NCBI GenBank assembly: GCA_963762885.1
Contig: CAVXNH010000099.1
Location: 62,001-126,000, forward strand
DNA: 64,000 nt
Source of the DNA: JASHVB01 sp963762885
GTDB taxonomy: Bacteria > Pseudomonadota > Alphaproteobacteria > Acetobacterales > Acetobacteraceae
Reading direction: 5' to 3'
In this document: in pieces, positions 9,359 to 17,946 of the stretch
Numbering within the stretch: the first letter of the stretch is position 1
Layout: every line of letters begins with the position of its first letter
The notes under the pieces: generated by a model
The model's database searches: none
Told to the model about the DNA's origin: nothing
Seen by the model: only the letters and a program-made list of their open reading frames with translations
Translations under genes and position numbers: made by a program

Positions 9359-9859
9359 TCACGGTCGCTTCACGCGCCTGGGCCGTTTCGCGCGCGCGCG
9401 CCGGACCCGGGCTTGTTCAAAAGTGTAGTCGTAGGGCGACCGAATTGTGGTTTGCCCGCCCGTAGTTATATCAACCGTGTCATTGGCATAGGGACCACCC
9501 GCTCTTCGATGAATAGCAGTTGTCATTGGTATACCGGCGGTTAAAGCGGCCGCACGTGCCGCCGCGATCTTCTGAGCCTGCCGGTCGGAAAGGCCGTGCA
9601 GATAATCATACCAACCACCACATCTATTGGCATTGGTGGTATCAGAATCAGGATCTTCGGTCAACCCAAAGGCCGCAAGACGGTGATAAACCGCCGCCAA
9701 GTCCGTGCCCTTTATGACAGTTGCAAACGAAGGAACAGCTGGCTGTGCGAGATCCGTCTTCGCTTGGATATACACAGGGTTCGTAATACTGCCGAACGCA
9801 TCGTTCAACGCGTTGAGAACATCATATCCATAGCACACACCGCCACCGCCGCCGCCCAT
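9359..9859 (-). CDS. unknown small protein with Gly6 N-terminus and basic tail
   Basis: A 166-residue product starting MGGGGGGVCYGYDVLNALND, with the ATG at 9857-9859. Further features are a middle region with FATVIKGTDLAAVYHRLAAF and NANRCGGWYDYLHGLSDRQA, and a very basic end (RVRRARAKRPRRVKRP). There is no signal peptide or membrane helix. An open frame extends upstream of the ATG, but it crosses the low-complexity gap and looks non-coding. It lies 170 bp downstream of the C39-like peptidase on the same strand. The glycine run just after the start invites comparison with double-glycine leader cleavage sites, but here the glycines are at the extreme N-terminus, so a classic leader is not present. 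Function unknown. Confidence 0.55.
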   Translation of the reverse strand: MGGGGGGVCYGYDVLNALNDAFGSITNPVYIQAKTDLAQPAVPSFATVIKGTDLAAVYHRLAAFGLTEDPDSDTTNANRCGGWYDYLHGLSDRQAQKIAAARAAALTAGIPMTTAIHRRAGGPYANDTVDITTGGQTTIRSPYDYTFEQARVRRARAKRPRRVKRP

Positions 9860-10028
9860 GGTCCGCCCTCCCCTCAACCGGTTTCTGTAACAATGCCCTG
9901 TATCAATGACCGGCACAAGCTTTAGGATTGCTTTTTCTGAAATAAAACAGATGCGACGGCCCGGCACTACGGTGCCGAACCAAACCCACGCCGGCGAGGC
10001 CGGCGGCTTCCGGCCGCGATTCTGATTA

Positions 10029-11183
10029 TCAGCCCAGGTCGTGCAATATTGGATACACCGTGCCGTCGTGGCCGACATAGACCGTGTCGCTGCCAACCGT
10101 GATCTCGTGGAATGGATAGTACGGCGAGCGGGACTCCTGACACGGACGCCACACCAGGGTCGGCTCTATGTGGAACGCTCCATCACCCGACACGATGCGC
10201 GCGCGCCCGTCGCCGGGGTCGAGCAACGCCTGGCGCGCCGCGGCAAGGGCAGCCTCCGGCGCGATGATCGGCTCGTGCGTGACGCCGTCCAGCGACCCTG
10301 CTCCGAGGACGCCGCCGTGGAAGCCGTCGCCGCGCACCACCGCGGACGGCGCGCCGCCCCGATGCAGCAAGATCAGGTGGTAGAATTCGCCGGGGAGATC
10401 GAGGCGCCGGACGAGTTGTGCGCTGACCGCACGTGCGCCCCGCAGCGCGGAGGTCATCGGACACACCGGGTTGGACCGAAGGTGCCGGGTGAGACCGCGA
10501 TTTGCGGTGGCGACCGCCTCGTCCACCGAGATCAGTCGATTGCCGGTGCCCGTGGGCACATGAGCGGCCGGCTCGATGTGGAGCGGTGGCGGACTGCGCG
10601 AGTCACACACGCTGACGAATCGCCGGTGGCCGCCCCCAAGCGCGCGACAGCCGGTCAGGTAGGTTTTCTTCCATTCGGCCCGAGCGACATATTCGTTGGA
10701 GAATCCCCGCGGGATGCGGCCGTCGGGGACACCACTGGCGGGGGCCGTCGGCGGCCATGGGTTGTTTATATAGAAGCCCTCAATCGAAACCTTGGCATCA
10801 TGCCGAGCCGGGTCCACATTCGTCTTGGCGCCACGAACCGCGACCCAGTGAACACAGCCAACGACCAGTGTGCCGGTGGTCACGCCGAAGTGAAACAGCG
10901 TCCGCAGGATGTTCGCCGATCCCTCCTCTTCTGAACCCGCGCACACGACGTTAAACTCACCCTCGAATGCCGGCGGCTTACGCTTGTTGAGCGTGTATTT
11001 CAGGCCGCCGGGCGAGGTGCCCATTTCACCCGTCGAATGGCTGTTATTCGATTCGAACAGACACGTCTGGTCGATCCGGCCGGCGCCGATAGAAGCCAGG
11101 ATCATCTGCGCGACCGCGCCGCCACAAAAGTCCGGCTCCTCCTGCCGGTAATACGGCGTACCAACGTCAATGAACCATGCCAT
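10029..11183 (-). CDS. C39-like papain-fold cysteine peptidase, stand-alone, with extra C-terminal domain
   Basis: A 384-residue protein. The N-terminal ~150 residues show the layout of C39-type peptidases: Gln14 (YYRQ, oxyanion hole) six residues before Cys20 in DFCGGAVAQMIL, His112 in CVHWVAVRG, and Asn/Asp-type residues 140-141 in FYINNPWPP. The C-terminal half (about 200-384) is unknown; it contains SVDEAVATANRGLTRHL and ends VYVGHDGTVYPILHDLG. There is no ABC-transporter domain or membrane segment, unlike bacteriocin exporters, and no signal peptide. Such soluble papain-like proteins can act as proteases or deamidases. GC content is lower than in the surroundings. It is followed by the glycine-rich gene at 9359. 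Confidence 0.65.
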   Translation of the reverse strand: MAWFIDVGTPYYRQEEPDFCGGAVAQMILASIGAGRIDQTCLFESNNSHSTGEMGTSPGGLKYTLNKRKPPAFEGEFNVVCAGSEEEGSANILRTLFHFGVTTGTLVVGCVHWVAVRGAKTNVDPARHDAKVSIEGFYINNPWPPTAPASGVPDGRIPRGFSNEYVARAEWKKTYLTGCRALGGGHRRFVSVCDSRSPPPLHIEPAAHVPTGTGNRLISVDEAVATANRGLTRHLRSNPVCPMTSALRGARAVSAQLVRRLDLPGEFYHLILLHRGGAPSAVVRGDGFHGGVLGAGSLDGVTHEPIIAPEAALAAARQALLDPGDGRARIVSGDGAFHIEPTLVWRPCQESRSPYYPFHEITVGSDTVYVGHDGTVYPILHDLG

Positions 11184-11369
11184 GAAGCATCACTCCCGAA
11201 ACGAGACTGTTCAGTGGCGATTTGCGGCTTTCTTTCATAAGCCGATCGGGTGCGGTCTGGCAACATCCGTGTCGCGTCAGAGAAACCCGTGACGAACGCC
11301 CCGTATATTTCCGGAAGAGCCGTTGCCGTGCCCTGGATTCCTCCGGTTTGTTCTAAAATCCCCGCGTTA

Positions 11370-12776
11370 TCAGGGAAAGCGTCTCACGGCACGGGATCGG
11401 CGTTCGTCCGGCGAACAATGAATTACCCCCCCGGGAAGACCGGACAGGCCACGATTGATATCCGCGATCATCGGCTCATACGCTTTCCCGCCCGTTTCCT
11501 CGATCAGATTTTCCGCCCGGTCCAGCAAGGTTTGTATCTCGGGCGAGCGTCGCAATTCACCCCGCGCCAGGCCCACCCGTGCCGCGATAAGGCTGGCGTG
11601 GCACTCGTAGAGGCGCCTCGCTCGCCGTCGCGCCACATTGATCGCCTCCGCGGCCACCTGACCGGCGAGCCGCGAGTCGCCGGCACGTTCAAGATTATCG
11701 GCCCGGTGTGTCAGAATTCTGGTTTCTAATTCGAACGCAGCTCGACTGCGACGGGATGTTTCGAGTGCTTCATTGAAAAATCCATCGGCCTTCATAAAGT
11801 CCTCCCCGATCGAGGCGGCTAGACCATGGCAGAAATTCATGACAACGGACCAGTAGGAATTCCCCGCGCTGGTGGCCAGGCCGGCGACCTCTTTGGCATG
11901 CCACGCAGCCGATTTCGCATCCCCGCGAAACCAGGCCAGCTCCGTCGCGGCCTCGTGCGGGATGCCCTGATGAATTGCGTCAACCGTGTCCGGATCGCTC
12001 TGAAAAATCCTGGCAAGATATTCGTCCGCTTCGGCGAATCGGCCAAGCCTGATCAACGGAAAGAGCCGCAAGCATCGGATCCAATATGGAACATCGAAAC
12101 CAACCATCTGGCCGACATTCAGGCCAAGCACGACGCCCATCGTTCCGGGATTCTCGGTGCCGATCATTTGCAACGCCGCGTCAATAGCCGACAGGGAGTC
12201 AACAAGCAGACCCGCCATGGAATAGGCCTGCCCAAGCAATCCAGTCAGCAGCAGCGCCCCTTCCGGATTGGACTCAGAGTCCGTCACCGCCAACGCCTCT
12301 CGTATCAACTTGACGTACTCATCCGCCGAACCGTTCGCCGCGACGATCCGTCCATAGCCAGCAATCAGCAGCGACTCATGCTTGCGATTGCCCGCCTCCC
12401 GCGCATAACCAAGCGCCTCATCGGCGTAGGTCTTGGCTTCCTCAACCGCCATCCCCTCGCGCCAACCGAAGGTCAGCAACTGGCCGCACGCCAACGCCCG
12501 CAATTCATCATTGGCCTTCGACCGCGGTTGCTCCCGCATCATCCCGCGGATCTTTTTCCAATCCGCCAGCGCGCGCCCAGAATTCGTCCGCCCGATCCAT
12601 CGCGCCGCCCGCTGCAACTGCATCGCCGCCGCCACCATATCCCCGGCGGCCTCGTAATGATGCGCCAACAAACCGGCGAACTCATCACGCCGGCTCCAGT
12701 CCTGGCCCTCCATCGCCTTCGCCACCGCGGCATGCAGCCCGGTGCGCGTGGACCGCAGTTGCATCGCGTACGCCAC
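11370..12776 (-). CDS. TPR-like C-terminal part of the cyclase-ATPase protein (downstream of an in-frame stop)
   Basis: 468 residues of helical repeats (for example AMQLQRAARWIGR, KTYADEALGYAREAG, ADEYLARIFQSDP, EALETSRRSRAAFE) of the kind found at the C-terminus of large cyclase/AAA/TPR signalling proteins. It is in the same frame as the upstream 12780-14594 part. Only one codon, TAA at 12780-12782, separates HPLI from EVAYAMQLR. Reading CAA (Gln) there would restore a protein of about 1070 residues. A GTG directly after the stop could restart translation, but no ribosome site is evident. It is most likely the second half of one gene. Confidence 0.75.
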   Translation of the reverse strand: MAYAMQLRSTRTGLHAAVAKAMEGQDWSRRDEFAGLLAHHYEAAGDMVAAAMQLQRAARWIGRTNSGRALADWKKIRGMMREQPRSKANDELRALACGQLLTFGWREGMAVEEAKTYADEALGYAREAGNRKHESLLIAGYGRIVAANGSADEYVKLIREALAVTDSESNPEGALLLTGLLGQAYSMAGLLVDSLSAIDAALQMIGTENPGTMGVVLGLNVGQMVGFDVPYWIRCLRLFPLIRLGRFAEADEYLARIFQSDPDTVDAIHQGIPHEAATELAWFRGDAKSAAWHAKEVAGLATSAGNSYWSVVMNFCHGLAASIGEDFMKADGFFNEALETSRRSRAAFELETRILTHRADNLERAGDSRLAGQVAAEAINVARRRARRLYECHASLIAARVGLARGELRRSPEIQTLLDRAENLIEETGGKAYEPMIADINRGLSGLPGGVIHCSPDERRSRAVRRFP

Positions 12777-12779
12777 CTC

Positions 12780-14594
12780 TTAAATCAGCGGATGGCGGAA
12801 CGCGAAACTCTCGCCCATCGCCGTCTCCCGAGCCTGGATCAACTCGGCCGCGCGAAGCCCCGCCAGCAACTGCCGAGCCTCCGGCTCAGCCAGCCCCCCG
12901 ACCGCGCGCACCACCTCGAACGGAAATTCCTTGCCGACGATAGCGCCAATCCGCAGCAGCGCTTTCTCGGATTCAGGCAGCAGATCGATACGCGCGCCGA
13001 TCACCGCCTCGACCGTCGCCGGCAACGCCGGATTCTGCCAGCCGGACGGCGCCAGACGATACCCGCCCCGCTCCCCCAGCAGCACGCCGCTTTGCGCCAG
13101 CGAGAGGACCAGTTCCTCCGCGAAAAACGGATTGCCACCCGATCGCTCCGCCACATATGCGACCACCGGCTCGACCCCGGGACCGTCGCCGATCAGATCG
13201 CCGATCACCTGGCCAACCTCGTCCTGGCCAAGCTCGGACAGAGCAACCTCGCGATACCGGGCGGGCGCCGGAGGCGGCAGCGACCACTCCGGCCGGAACG
13301 TCAGCACCATCAGGACGGAGGTGCCTTCCACCGCCGTCATCCAGGTTTCCAGAAACTCCTGGCTCGCTTCGTCCAGCCAATGCAGATCCTCGACGATGAT
13401 CACCGAGGTCTGCCGTCCGGACGCTTTCACCATCCGCCCGACGATGTCGCGCAGCCGCGCGCGCCGGGTCATCGGGTCGATCGCCGGCGTCGCCGGCCCC
13501 GGCGCCGCGCAACCCAGAAAATCCGCCAGAATCGGCAGCGCCTCCGCCACCGGAAGCTCCAGCGCGGTCAAAACCCGATCGATCCGGTCACGCGCCGACG
13601 CCGCGTCCATCCTGGGCTCGATACGGAAGAACGTGCGCAGCGCCTCCAACACCGGCAGCAGCGGCGTTGCCTGACCGAAGACATGCGCGCGCGCCTCCAG
13701 GACCTGGATCTGCCGTTCGCGGCACCATTCGCCGAACTCGAAGCAGAGCCGGCTCTTGCCGACGCCGGGCGGGCCCGACACGCCGATAACGCGCGGCGCT
13801 TCCGGCGACGTGTCCAGCAGCGCCTGCCGCAACGTCTCCAGTTCCGCCGCCCGCCCGCGCAAAGGCGCTAGCACGGTGCCGCGGAAATGCTCGCTGTTCA
13901 CCGCCGGTTTCAGGCCGATCAGCCGATAGACCTCCACCGGCTCGGGAATGCCCTTCAACGCGCGCGGCCCAAGCGGTTCGCTATCGCAATACGCACCGAG
14001 CAGGGTTCGGCAATCGCGGCTCAGACAGATCTCGCCGGCCGGAGCGACTTGCTCCACCCTGCTCGCCAGATGCACCGCGAGGCCCATCGCCTCCTGCTCG
14101 ATCGCCGACCCGGTATCGAACGCGCCCGACACGACCTCGCCCGCGTGCAGCCCGATCCGGATCATCGGGGCGTCCGGCAACGCGGCGACCGCGGCCCGTA
14201 TGGCGAGCGCGGTCTGGCAGGCGAGCACCGCGTGACCCTCGCGCGCATGCGGCACCCCGAACGCCGCCATGATCCCGTCGCCCAGCGTCCGCAGCACCGT
14301 ACCGTCGAAGCGGCGCACCGTGCGCGCCATGACCGCGACGACCGGTTGCAGGACGTCCATCGCCCCTTCGGCGTCCAACCCGGCGATCCGAGCCGTCGAA
14401 CCGACGATGTCGGCGAACAGGACGGTCGCCTGCTTGCGCTCGCGGGGCGCGGCGGCCGGACGAGCGGCGGGCCTTTGCGGCGCACCGCACCAGGGGCAGA
14501 ACCGGGCCGTCTCCGGGCAGTCGCGTCCGCACGCTGCGCATACCGCAGCGAAGGGCGCACCGCAGGACGTGCAGAACCTGCTGCCCGAACTCAT
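12780..14594 (-). CDS. zinc-ribbon / class III nucleotide cyclase / AAA ATPase protein, cut by an ochre codon
   Basis: A 604-residue N-terminal part. A double zinc ribbon (Cys 8, 11, 19, 22, 33, 36) precedes a class III cyclase domain (about 53-225) with VLFADIVGST (metal Asp62), LRTLGDGIMAAFG (Asp106) and GLHAGEVVSG. A predicted ATPase follows with Walker A GPPGVGKS (274-281), Walker B IIVEDLHWLDE and RSGGNPFFAEEL. Proteins of this build make cAMP under control of the STAND-like ATPase and TPRs. The frame ends at TAA 12780-12782 inside FRHPLI-QEVAYAM, a motif that is continuous in relatives. At the 5' end MRCQACACEN (ATG at 14620-14622) lies one base out of frame and would supply the first Cys pair, so the true start may be there. 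Confidence 0.85.
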   Translation of the reverse strand: MSSGSRFCTSCGAPFAAVCAACGRDCPETARFCPWCGAPQRPAARPAAAPRERKQATVLFADIVGSTARIAGLDAEGAMDVLQPVVAVMARTVRRFDGTVLRTLGDGIMAAFGVPHAREGHAVLACQTALAIRAAVAALPDAPMIRIGLHAGEVVSGAFDTGSAIEQEAMGLAVHLASRVEQVAPAGEICLSRDCRTLLGAYCDSEPLGPRALKGIPEPVEVYRLIGLKPAVNSEHFRGTVLAPLRGRAAELETLRQALLDTSPEAPRVIGVSGPPGVGKSRLCFEFGEWCRERQIQVLEARAHVFGQATPLLPVLEALRTFFRIEPRMDAASARDRIDRVLTALELPVAEALPILADFLGCAAPGPATPAIDPMTRRARLRDIVGRMVKASGRQTSVIIVEDLHWLDEASQEFLETWMTAVEGTSVLMVLTFRPEWSLPPPAPARYREVALSELGQDEVGQVIGDLIGDGPGVEPVVAYVAERSGGNPFFAEELVLSLAQSGVLLGERGGYRLAPSGWQNPALPATVEAVIGARIDLLPESEKALLRIGAIVGKEFPFEVVRAVGGLAEPEARQLLAGLRAAELIQARETAMGESFAFRHPLI

Positions 14595-14848
14595 TCTCGC
14601 AAGCGCATGCCTGGCATCGCATCGTGAGGTTATCCGTCGCGGCGGCCCCTACCTCGATAACGTCCGTCCTGAATTTGAGCCTCTATGATAACGATGCGCG
14701 TGAGCCACAAGCATGGCAAGGGCGGTGCCTGCTGTGAAAACGCCCGCCGCCGCCAAGCCATGTCGACGAAGGTCGGCATGGCGGGGGTGGTGACGTCTAT
14801 CGCTCGGACGGGCCAGGCCGGTGGTCAACTCGCAACGACGAGAGAAAG

Positions 14849-15847
14849 CTAATTCGCGCGCAACGGCGTCGTCGCGCGCCGGGCAAACGGATCGGGCGCG
14901 CCGTGCCGGCTGATGACGACCGGCAAGAGCGGCGTCACCTGGGCGAGTTCGTCGGCGGCGGTGTCGCGGGCAATCACCACCAGGAACGGCGCATCCATCG
15001 GGCCGGCGAACGGACGCGGCGCGCTGAACATCGTGCCGACCGACTGCACCAGCAACGGCTGCGGCACGCCCGCCACCGCCACCACGCCTTTGACGCGCAG
15101 CAGCCGCTCGCCGAGCAATCCGGCGAGGTTGTCGAGCCAGGCTGCAAGATCCTGCCATGCGGGCTGCGCGGTCCAGCGGACCAGCAGGACGGCGATGCGC
15201 GGGTGCCCGCGCACGCCGTCGGGCCGTGTGGCCGGCACGCCGGATGGCGCGGGCGGACGCGGCGCGAATGCGGCAGCCACGCAGGCGCCGCGGTCCTCGT
15301 GATCGATAATGTCGGCCAGCGGATTGATCGCCTTCGCCATGGCACGCGCGGCTGCGACCTGGGACGGCGTGGCGACGTCGCGCTTCGTCAGCACCAGTGC
15401 CTGAGCGCCGGCCCATTGCGCCGCGGCTTCCTCGAACCCCGCGACGTCAGCGCAGCGCAGGCAATCGAACGTGGACACTACGCTGATCCGCAGCCGCAGT
15501 TCGGCGAGGCTGACGAGCCCGCGCAGGATCGGCCCGGGTTTCGACAGACCGCTGGTTTCCAGCACAATGCGGCGCGGCGGCGCGGCGCCGTTGTGGAGCA
15601 ATTGCTGCACAGTGACGGCGAGGTCGCTGCCAACAGCGCAGCACACGCAGCCATTGGCGAGCATCGCCATCCGCAACCCGCCCGCGCCTTCCGCGAGGAT
15701 GGCGCCGTCCAGCCCGATCTCGCCGACTTCGTTGACGATGACAGCAGTGCCGGCGGCCTCCGGCATGGCGAGGAAATCGCGCAGCAGCGTCGTCTTGCCG
15801 CTGCCGAGGAAACCGGTCAGGACGACGAAATCCAGCGGCGCAATCAG
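14849..15847 (-). CDS. CobW/COG0523 family GTPase (metallochaperone type)
   Basis: About 332 residues. GTPase motifs: Walker A GFLGSGKTTLL, NEVGEIGLDG, the metal-binding CxCC in NGCVCCAV, ETSGLSKP, and TKRD for guanine recognition. A C-terminal CobW_C domain ends AAFAPRPP through to FARRATTPLRAN. COG0523 proteins insert or deliver metals, often zinc or cobalt. The frame overlaps the end of the upstream amidohydrolase and has no ATG, GTG or TTG just before the Walker A. The best start visible is CTG at 15847, so the start is unresolved. The overlap with a metal-dependent amidohydrolase makes it plausible that the GTPase loads that enzyme (inference). Confidence 0.85.
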   Translation of the reverse strand: MIAPLDFVVLTGFLGSGKTTLLRDFLAMPEAAGTAVIVNEVGEIGLDGAILAEGAGGLRMAMLANGCVCCAVGSDLAVTVQQLLHNGAAPPRRIVLETSGLSKPGPILRGLVSLAELRLRISVVSTFDCLRCADVAGFEEAAAQWAGAQALVLTKRDVATPSQVAAARAMAKAINPLADIIDHEDRGACVAAAFAPRPPAPSGVPATRPDGVRGHPRIAVLLVRWTAQPAWQDLAAWLDNLAGLLGERLLRVKGVVAVAGVPQPLLVQSVGTMFSAPRPFAGPMDAPFLVVIARDTAADELAQVTPLLPVVISRHGAPDPFARRATTPLRAN

Positions 15848-17457
15848 GAGCGTGCCGGCCGCGGTCGCGCCGCCTCGTCGTCGGTGTAGCTCTGCACCAC
15901 CAACGCGCGCACGTCGGCAAGCAATTCCTCGACGTCGAAGACCATGCCGCCCTTGATCGTATAGCGCAGGGCGCGGTGCCACTCCGTGGTGTTGGTCGCG
16001 TCGTTCAGCCGCAGCGCGCCGGTGCCGTAGAGCAATTTGAAATCGGTGAGCGGATTGTGGTCGTGCACCAGCAGGTCGGCGCGCTTGCCCGGTTCGACGC
16101 TGCCGGTTTCGTCGTCGATGCCCAGCAGGGCCGCGCCCTGGGTCGTGGCGGCGCGCAGCACCTCCAGCGGGTGGAAGCCGGCCTCTTGCAGCAATTCCAG
16201 CTCGCGGATGAAGCCGAAGCCGAAGATCTGGTAGATGAAGCCGGAATCGCTGCCGGCGCACACACGGCCGCCGCGGTTCTTGTATTCGTTGATGAACTGC
16301 ATCCAGATCCGGTAGTTCTGCTTCCACTCGATCTCGTTGGTGGTGGTCCAGCGCACCCAGTACGAGCCGTGGCCGCCGCGCTGCGGCTGGAAGTATTTCC
16401 ACAGGCTCTTCCAGGCGTAGTCGTGCTGCCAGTCGGCCTGCCGCGCCCGCATCAGGTCGCGATTGGCATCGTAGATGCCGAAGGTCGGCACGAAGGTGAA
16501 ATCCAGCGCCAGGAACGCGTCCATCACCTCGCGCCATTTCGCGCTGCCGGGCTCGGCGCCCTGCGCGAAGGTCTGGCCGGCATAGGCGAAGCGGAAATAC
16601 TCGTCGTTGTAGTCGTAGTCGGTGGGATAGGCCTGCACCACGCGGTCCTCGAACAGCGCCTCGGGCAGGCCGTAATAGTGTTCCGCACTGGTCAGGCCCC
16701 AGCGCGCGGAGGTCAGCGCGTTCATCCGCGTGACCGCCATCTGCGCATGGTGGCAGCCGCTGCGCAGGCCGAGCTTGCGGCACTCGTCCAGCGCCGCTTC
16801 CATAATCGCCGGCGGGGCGCCGAAGAATTTTATGCCGTCGGCGCCTCGTTCCTTCACCCGCCGCAGCCAGGCGCGTCCCTGGTCCGGCGTATGGATCACC
16901 TTCAGCATGTCGTTGACGGCGGGGAAGTATGTGAAGGCAACGATATGCGGCGCGGCGATGGCGTTGGCGGCCGACCGCTCTTTCTGCCGCAGCATCCAGG
17001 CGAGGCCGTTCATCGAGCCCATCTCGCGCACCGTGGTCACGCCATGTGCGAGCCAAAGCTTGTAGACGTAATCGACCGGTGGCACCCAGCCGTTGGCGGC
17101 GTGATAGGGCACGCCGGCATGGGCGTGGCAGTCGATGAAGCCGGGCGTCACCCATTTGCCGTGGCAGTCGATCTCGTGGTCCCCCGCGGCTGGGCGGCGT
17201 TCCGGTTTGATCGGCAGCTTCGCGGCGGCGACCTTGCGCAACTCGGTGATCCGGCCGTTCTCGACGACGATGTCGATCGGGCCGATCGGCGGGGCGCCGG
17301 TGCCGTCTATGACGGTGGCGCCGCGCAGCACGAGCCGTGCGAATGGCCCGATGCCGCGGTCTCGGCTGGTGGCTTCCTGGACCGGCGGCTGGCCCGCCTG
17401 GGCCCGGGACAAGGCGAGTTCCTCGCCGGCATCGGGGTCGAACGTGGGATCGGACAT
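15844..17457 (-). CDS. metal-dependent amidohydrolase
   Basis: A 537-residue amidohydrolase-superfamily enzyme. Metal ligands are visible as HxH in FIDCHAHAG, Lys in GIKFFGAPP, His in GCHHAQMAV, His in SAEHYYG and Asp in AGSDSGF. The composite beta-sandwich typical of dihydroorotase/imidazolonepropionase-like members is seen in LVLRGATVIDGTGAPPIGPI and EPGKRADLLVHDHNPL. Substrate is unknown. There is no signal peptide. The start MSDPTFDPDAGEELALSR is supported by the position of the first strand, but a partial copy of this start region lies 174 bp upstream (see repeat). It overlaps the CobW GTPase by a few bases, suggesting cotranslation. Confidence 0.9.
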   Translation of the reverse strand: MSDPTFDPDAGEELALSRAQAGQPPVQEATSRDRGIGPFARLVLRGATVIDGTGAPPIGPIDIVVENGRITELRKVAAAKLPIKPERRPAAGDHEIDCHGKWVTPGFIDCHAHAGVPYHAANGWVPPVDYVYKLWLAHGVTTVREMGSMNGLAWMLRQKERSAANAIAAPHIVAFTYFPAVNDMLKVIHTPDQGRAWLRRVKERGADGIKFFGAPPAIMEAALDECRKLGLRSGCHHAQMAVTRMNALTSARWGLTSAEHYYGLPEALFEDRVVQAYPTDYDYNDEYFRFAYAGQTFAQGAEPGSAKWREVMDAFLALDFTFVPTFGIYDANRDLMRARQADWQHDYAWKSLWKYFQPQRGGHGSYWVRWTTTNEIEWKQNYRIWMQFINEYKNRGGRVCAGSDSGFIYQIFGFGFIRELELLQEAGFHPLEVLRAATTQGAALLGIDDETGSVEPGKRADLLVHDHNPLTDFKLLYGTGALRLNDATNTTEWHRALRYTIKGGMVFDVEELLADVRALVVQSYTDDEAARPRPARS

Positions 17458-17676
17458 GGCGCGCTGCCTGACGGTGACGCCCTATCCAACCGTATTGCGG
17501 GAGCAGGCGCCAGACACCGTGTGGATGCGCGGCCCCGCTTCCAACGGCTTTCCGCGATGATCCAGGGCCGCCTGGGCACGGGACACGGCGCGTTCCTGGC
17601 CGGCATATCGGACATGCCGCGCTACCTGACGGTGACGCGCTATCCAACCGTGTTGCGGGACCAGGCGCCGGACGCG
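17405..17676. repeat. partial tandem duplication of the amidohydrolase leader and first codons
   Basis: Two imperfect copies of a ~100-115-bp segment, 17405-17518 and 17579-17676, are offset by 174 bp. Each contains ATGTCCGAT on the minus strand, a GCCC(A)GG(C)-rich stretch, and the distinctive run CTGACGGTGACGC/CTATCCAACCGT. The promoter-proximal copy carries a second possible start (MSDMPARNAPCP) in a different frame. It may be a remnant of 5' duplication or a regulatory leader. Confidence 0.7.
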
Positions 17677-17700
17677 CGGCGAATCAAGCCGCCACGCAGG

Positions 17701-17946
17701 TCAGCGCGGTTCCGGCTTGACGCTCGGCGGAGGCGGCGTGGGAACCGACGAATTTGGCGGCTCGGCGGCGAAGCGTCGCGTGATCGCGCGGGAAATCTCG
17801 CCGAAGGTGCGCGCACCGTAGATCGTATTCACGTCATCGCGGTCGCCGCGCGTCGGTTGGCGCGGGGATATGACAACGCGTCCGACCTTGGCCGCGAGTT
17901 CCTCGATCAGCGTCCGGTCGGGTTTGGGCGTATTAGCGTCGCTCAT
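17701..17946 (-). CDS. small Pro-rich protein, third gene of the KAP-like operon
   Basis: 81 residues: MSDANTPKPDRTLIEELAAK, then RVVISPRQPTRGDRDDVNTI and ARTFGEISRAITRRF, and a Pro-rich end (VPTPPPPSVKPEPR). It has no membrane segment and no known family that I recognise. The ATG (17944-17946) overlaps the TGA of the large NTPase in an ATGA junction, so the two are translationally coupled. It is probably an accessory subunit or regulator of the NTPase. Confidence 0.65.
   Translation of the reverse strand: MSDANTPKPDRTLIEELAAKVGRVVISPRQPTRGDRDDVNTIYGARTFGEISRAITRRFAAEPPNSSVPTPPPPSVKPEPR

Noticed and set aside
11826..13871. Long open frame of about 680 codons antisense to the cyclase-ATPase gene
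   Set aside because: It is a high-GC shadow: its product is rich in Arg, Gln and His with no motifs, while the opposite strand has clear domains.
15876..17647. Apparent N-terminal extension fusing the CobW GTPase to upstream sequence
   Set aside because: This stretch is the shifted frame of the amidohydrolase gene and has no features of its own; the two are separate, overlapping genes.
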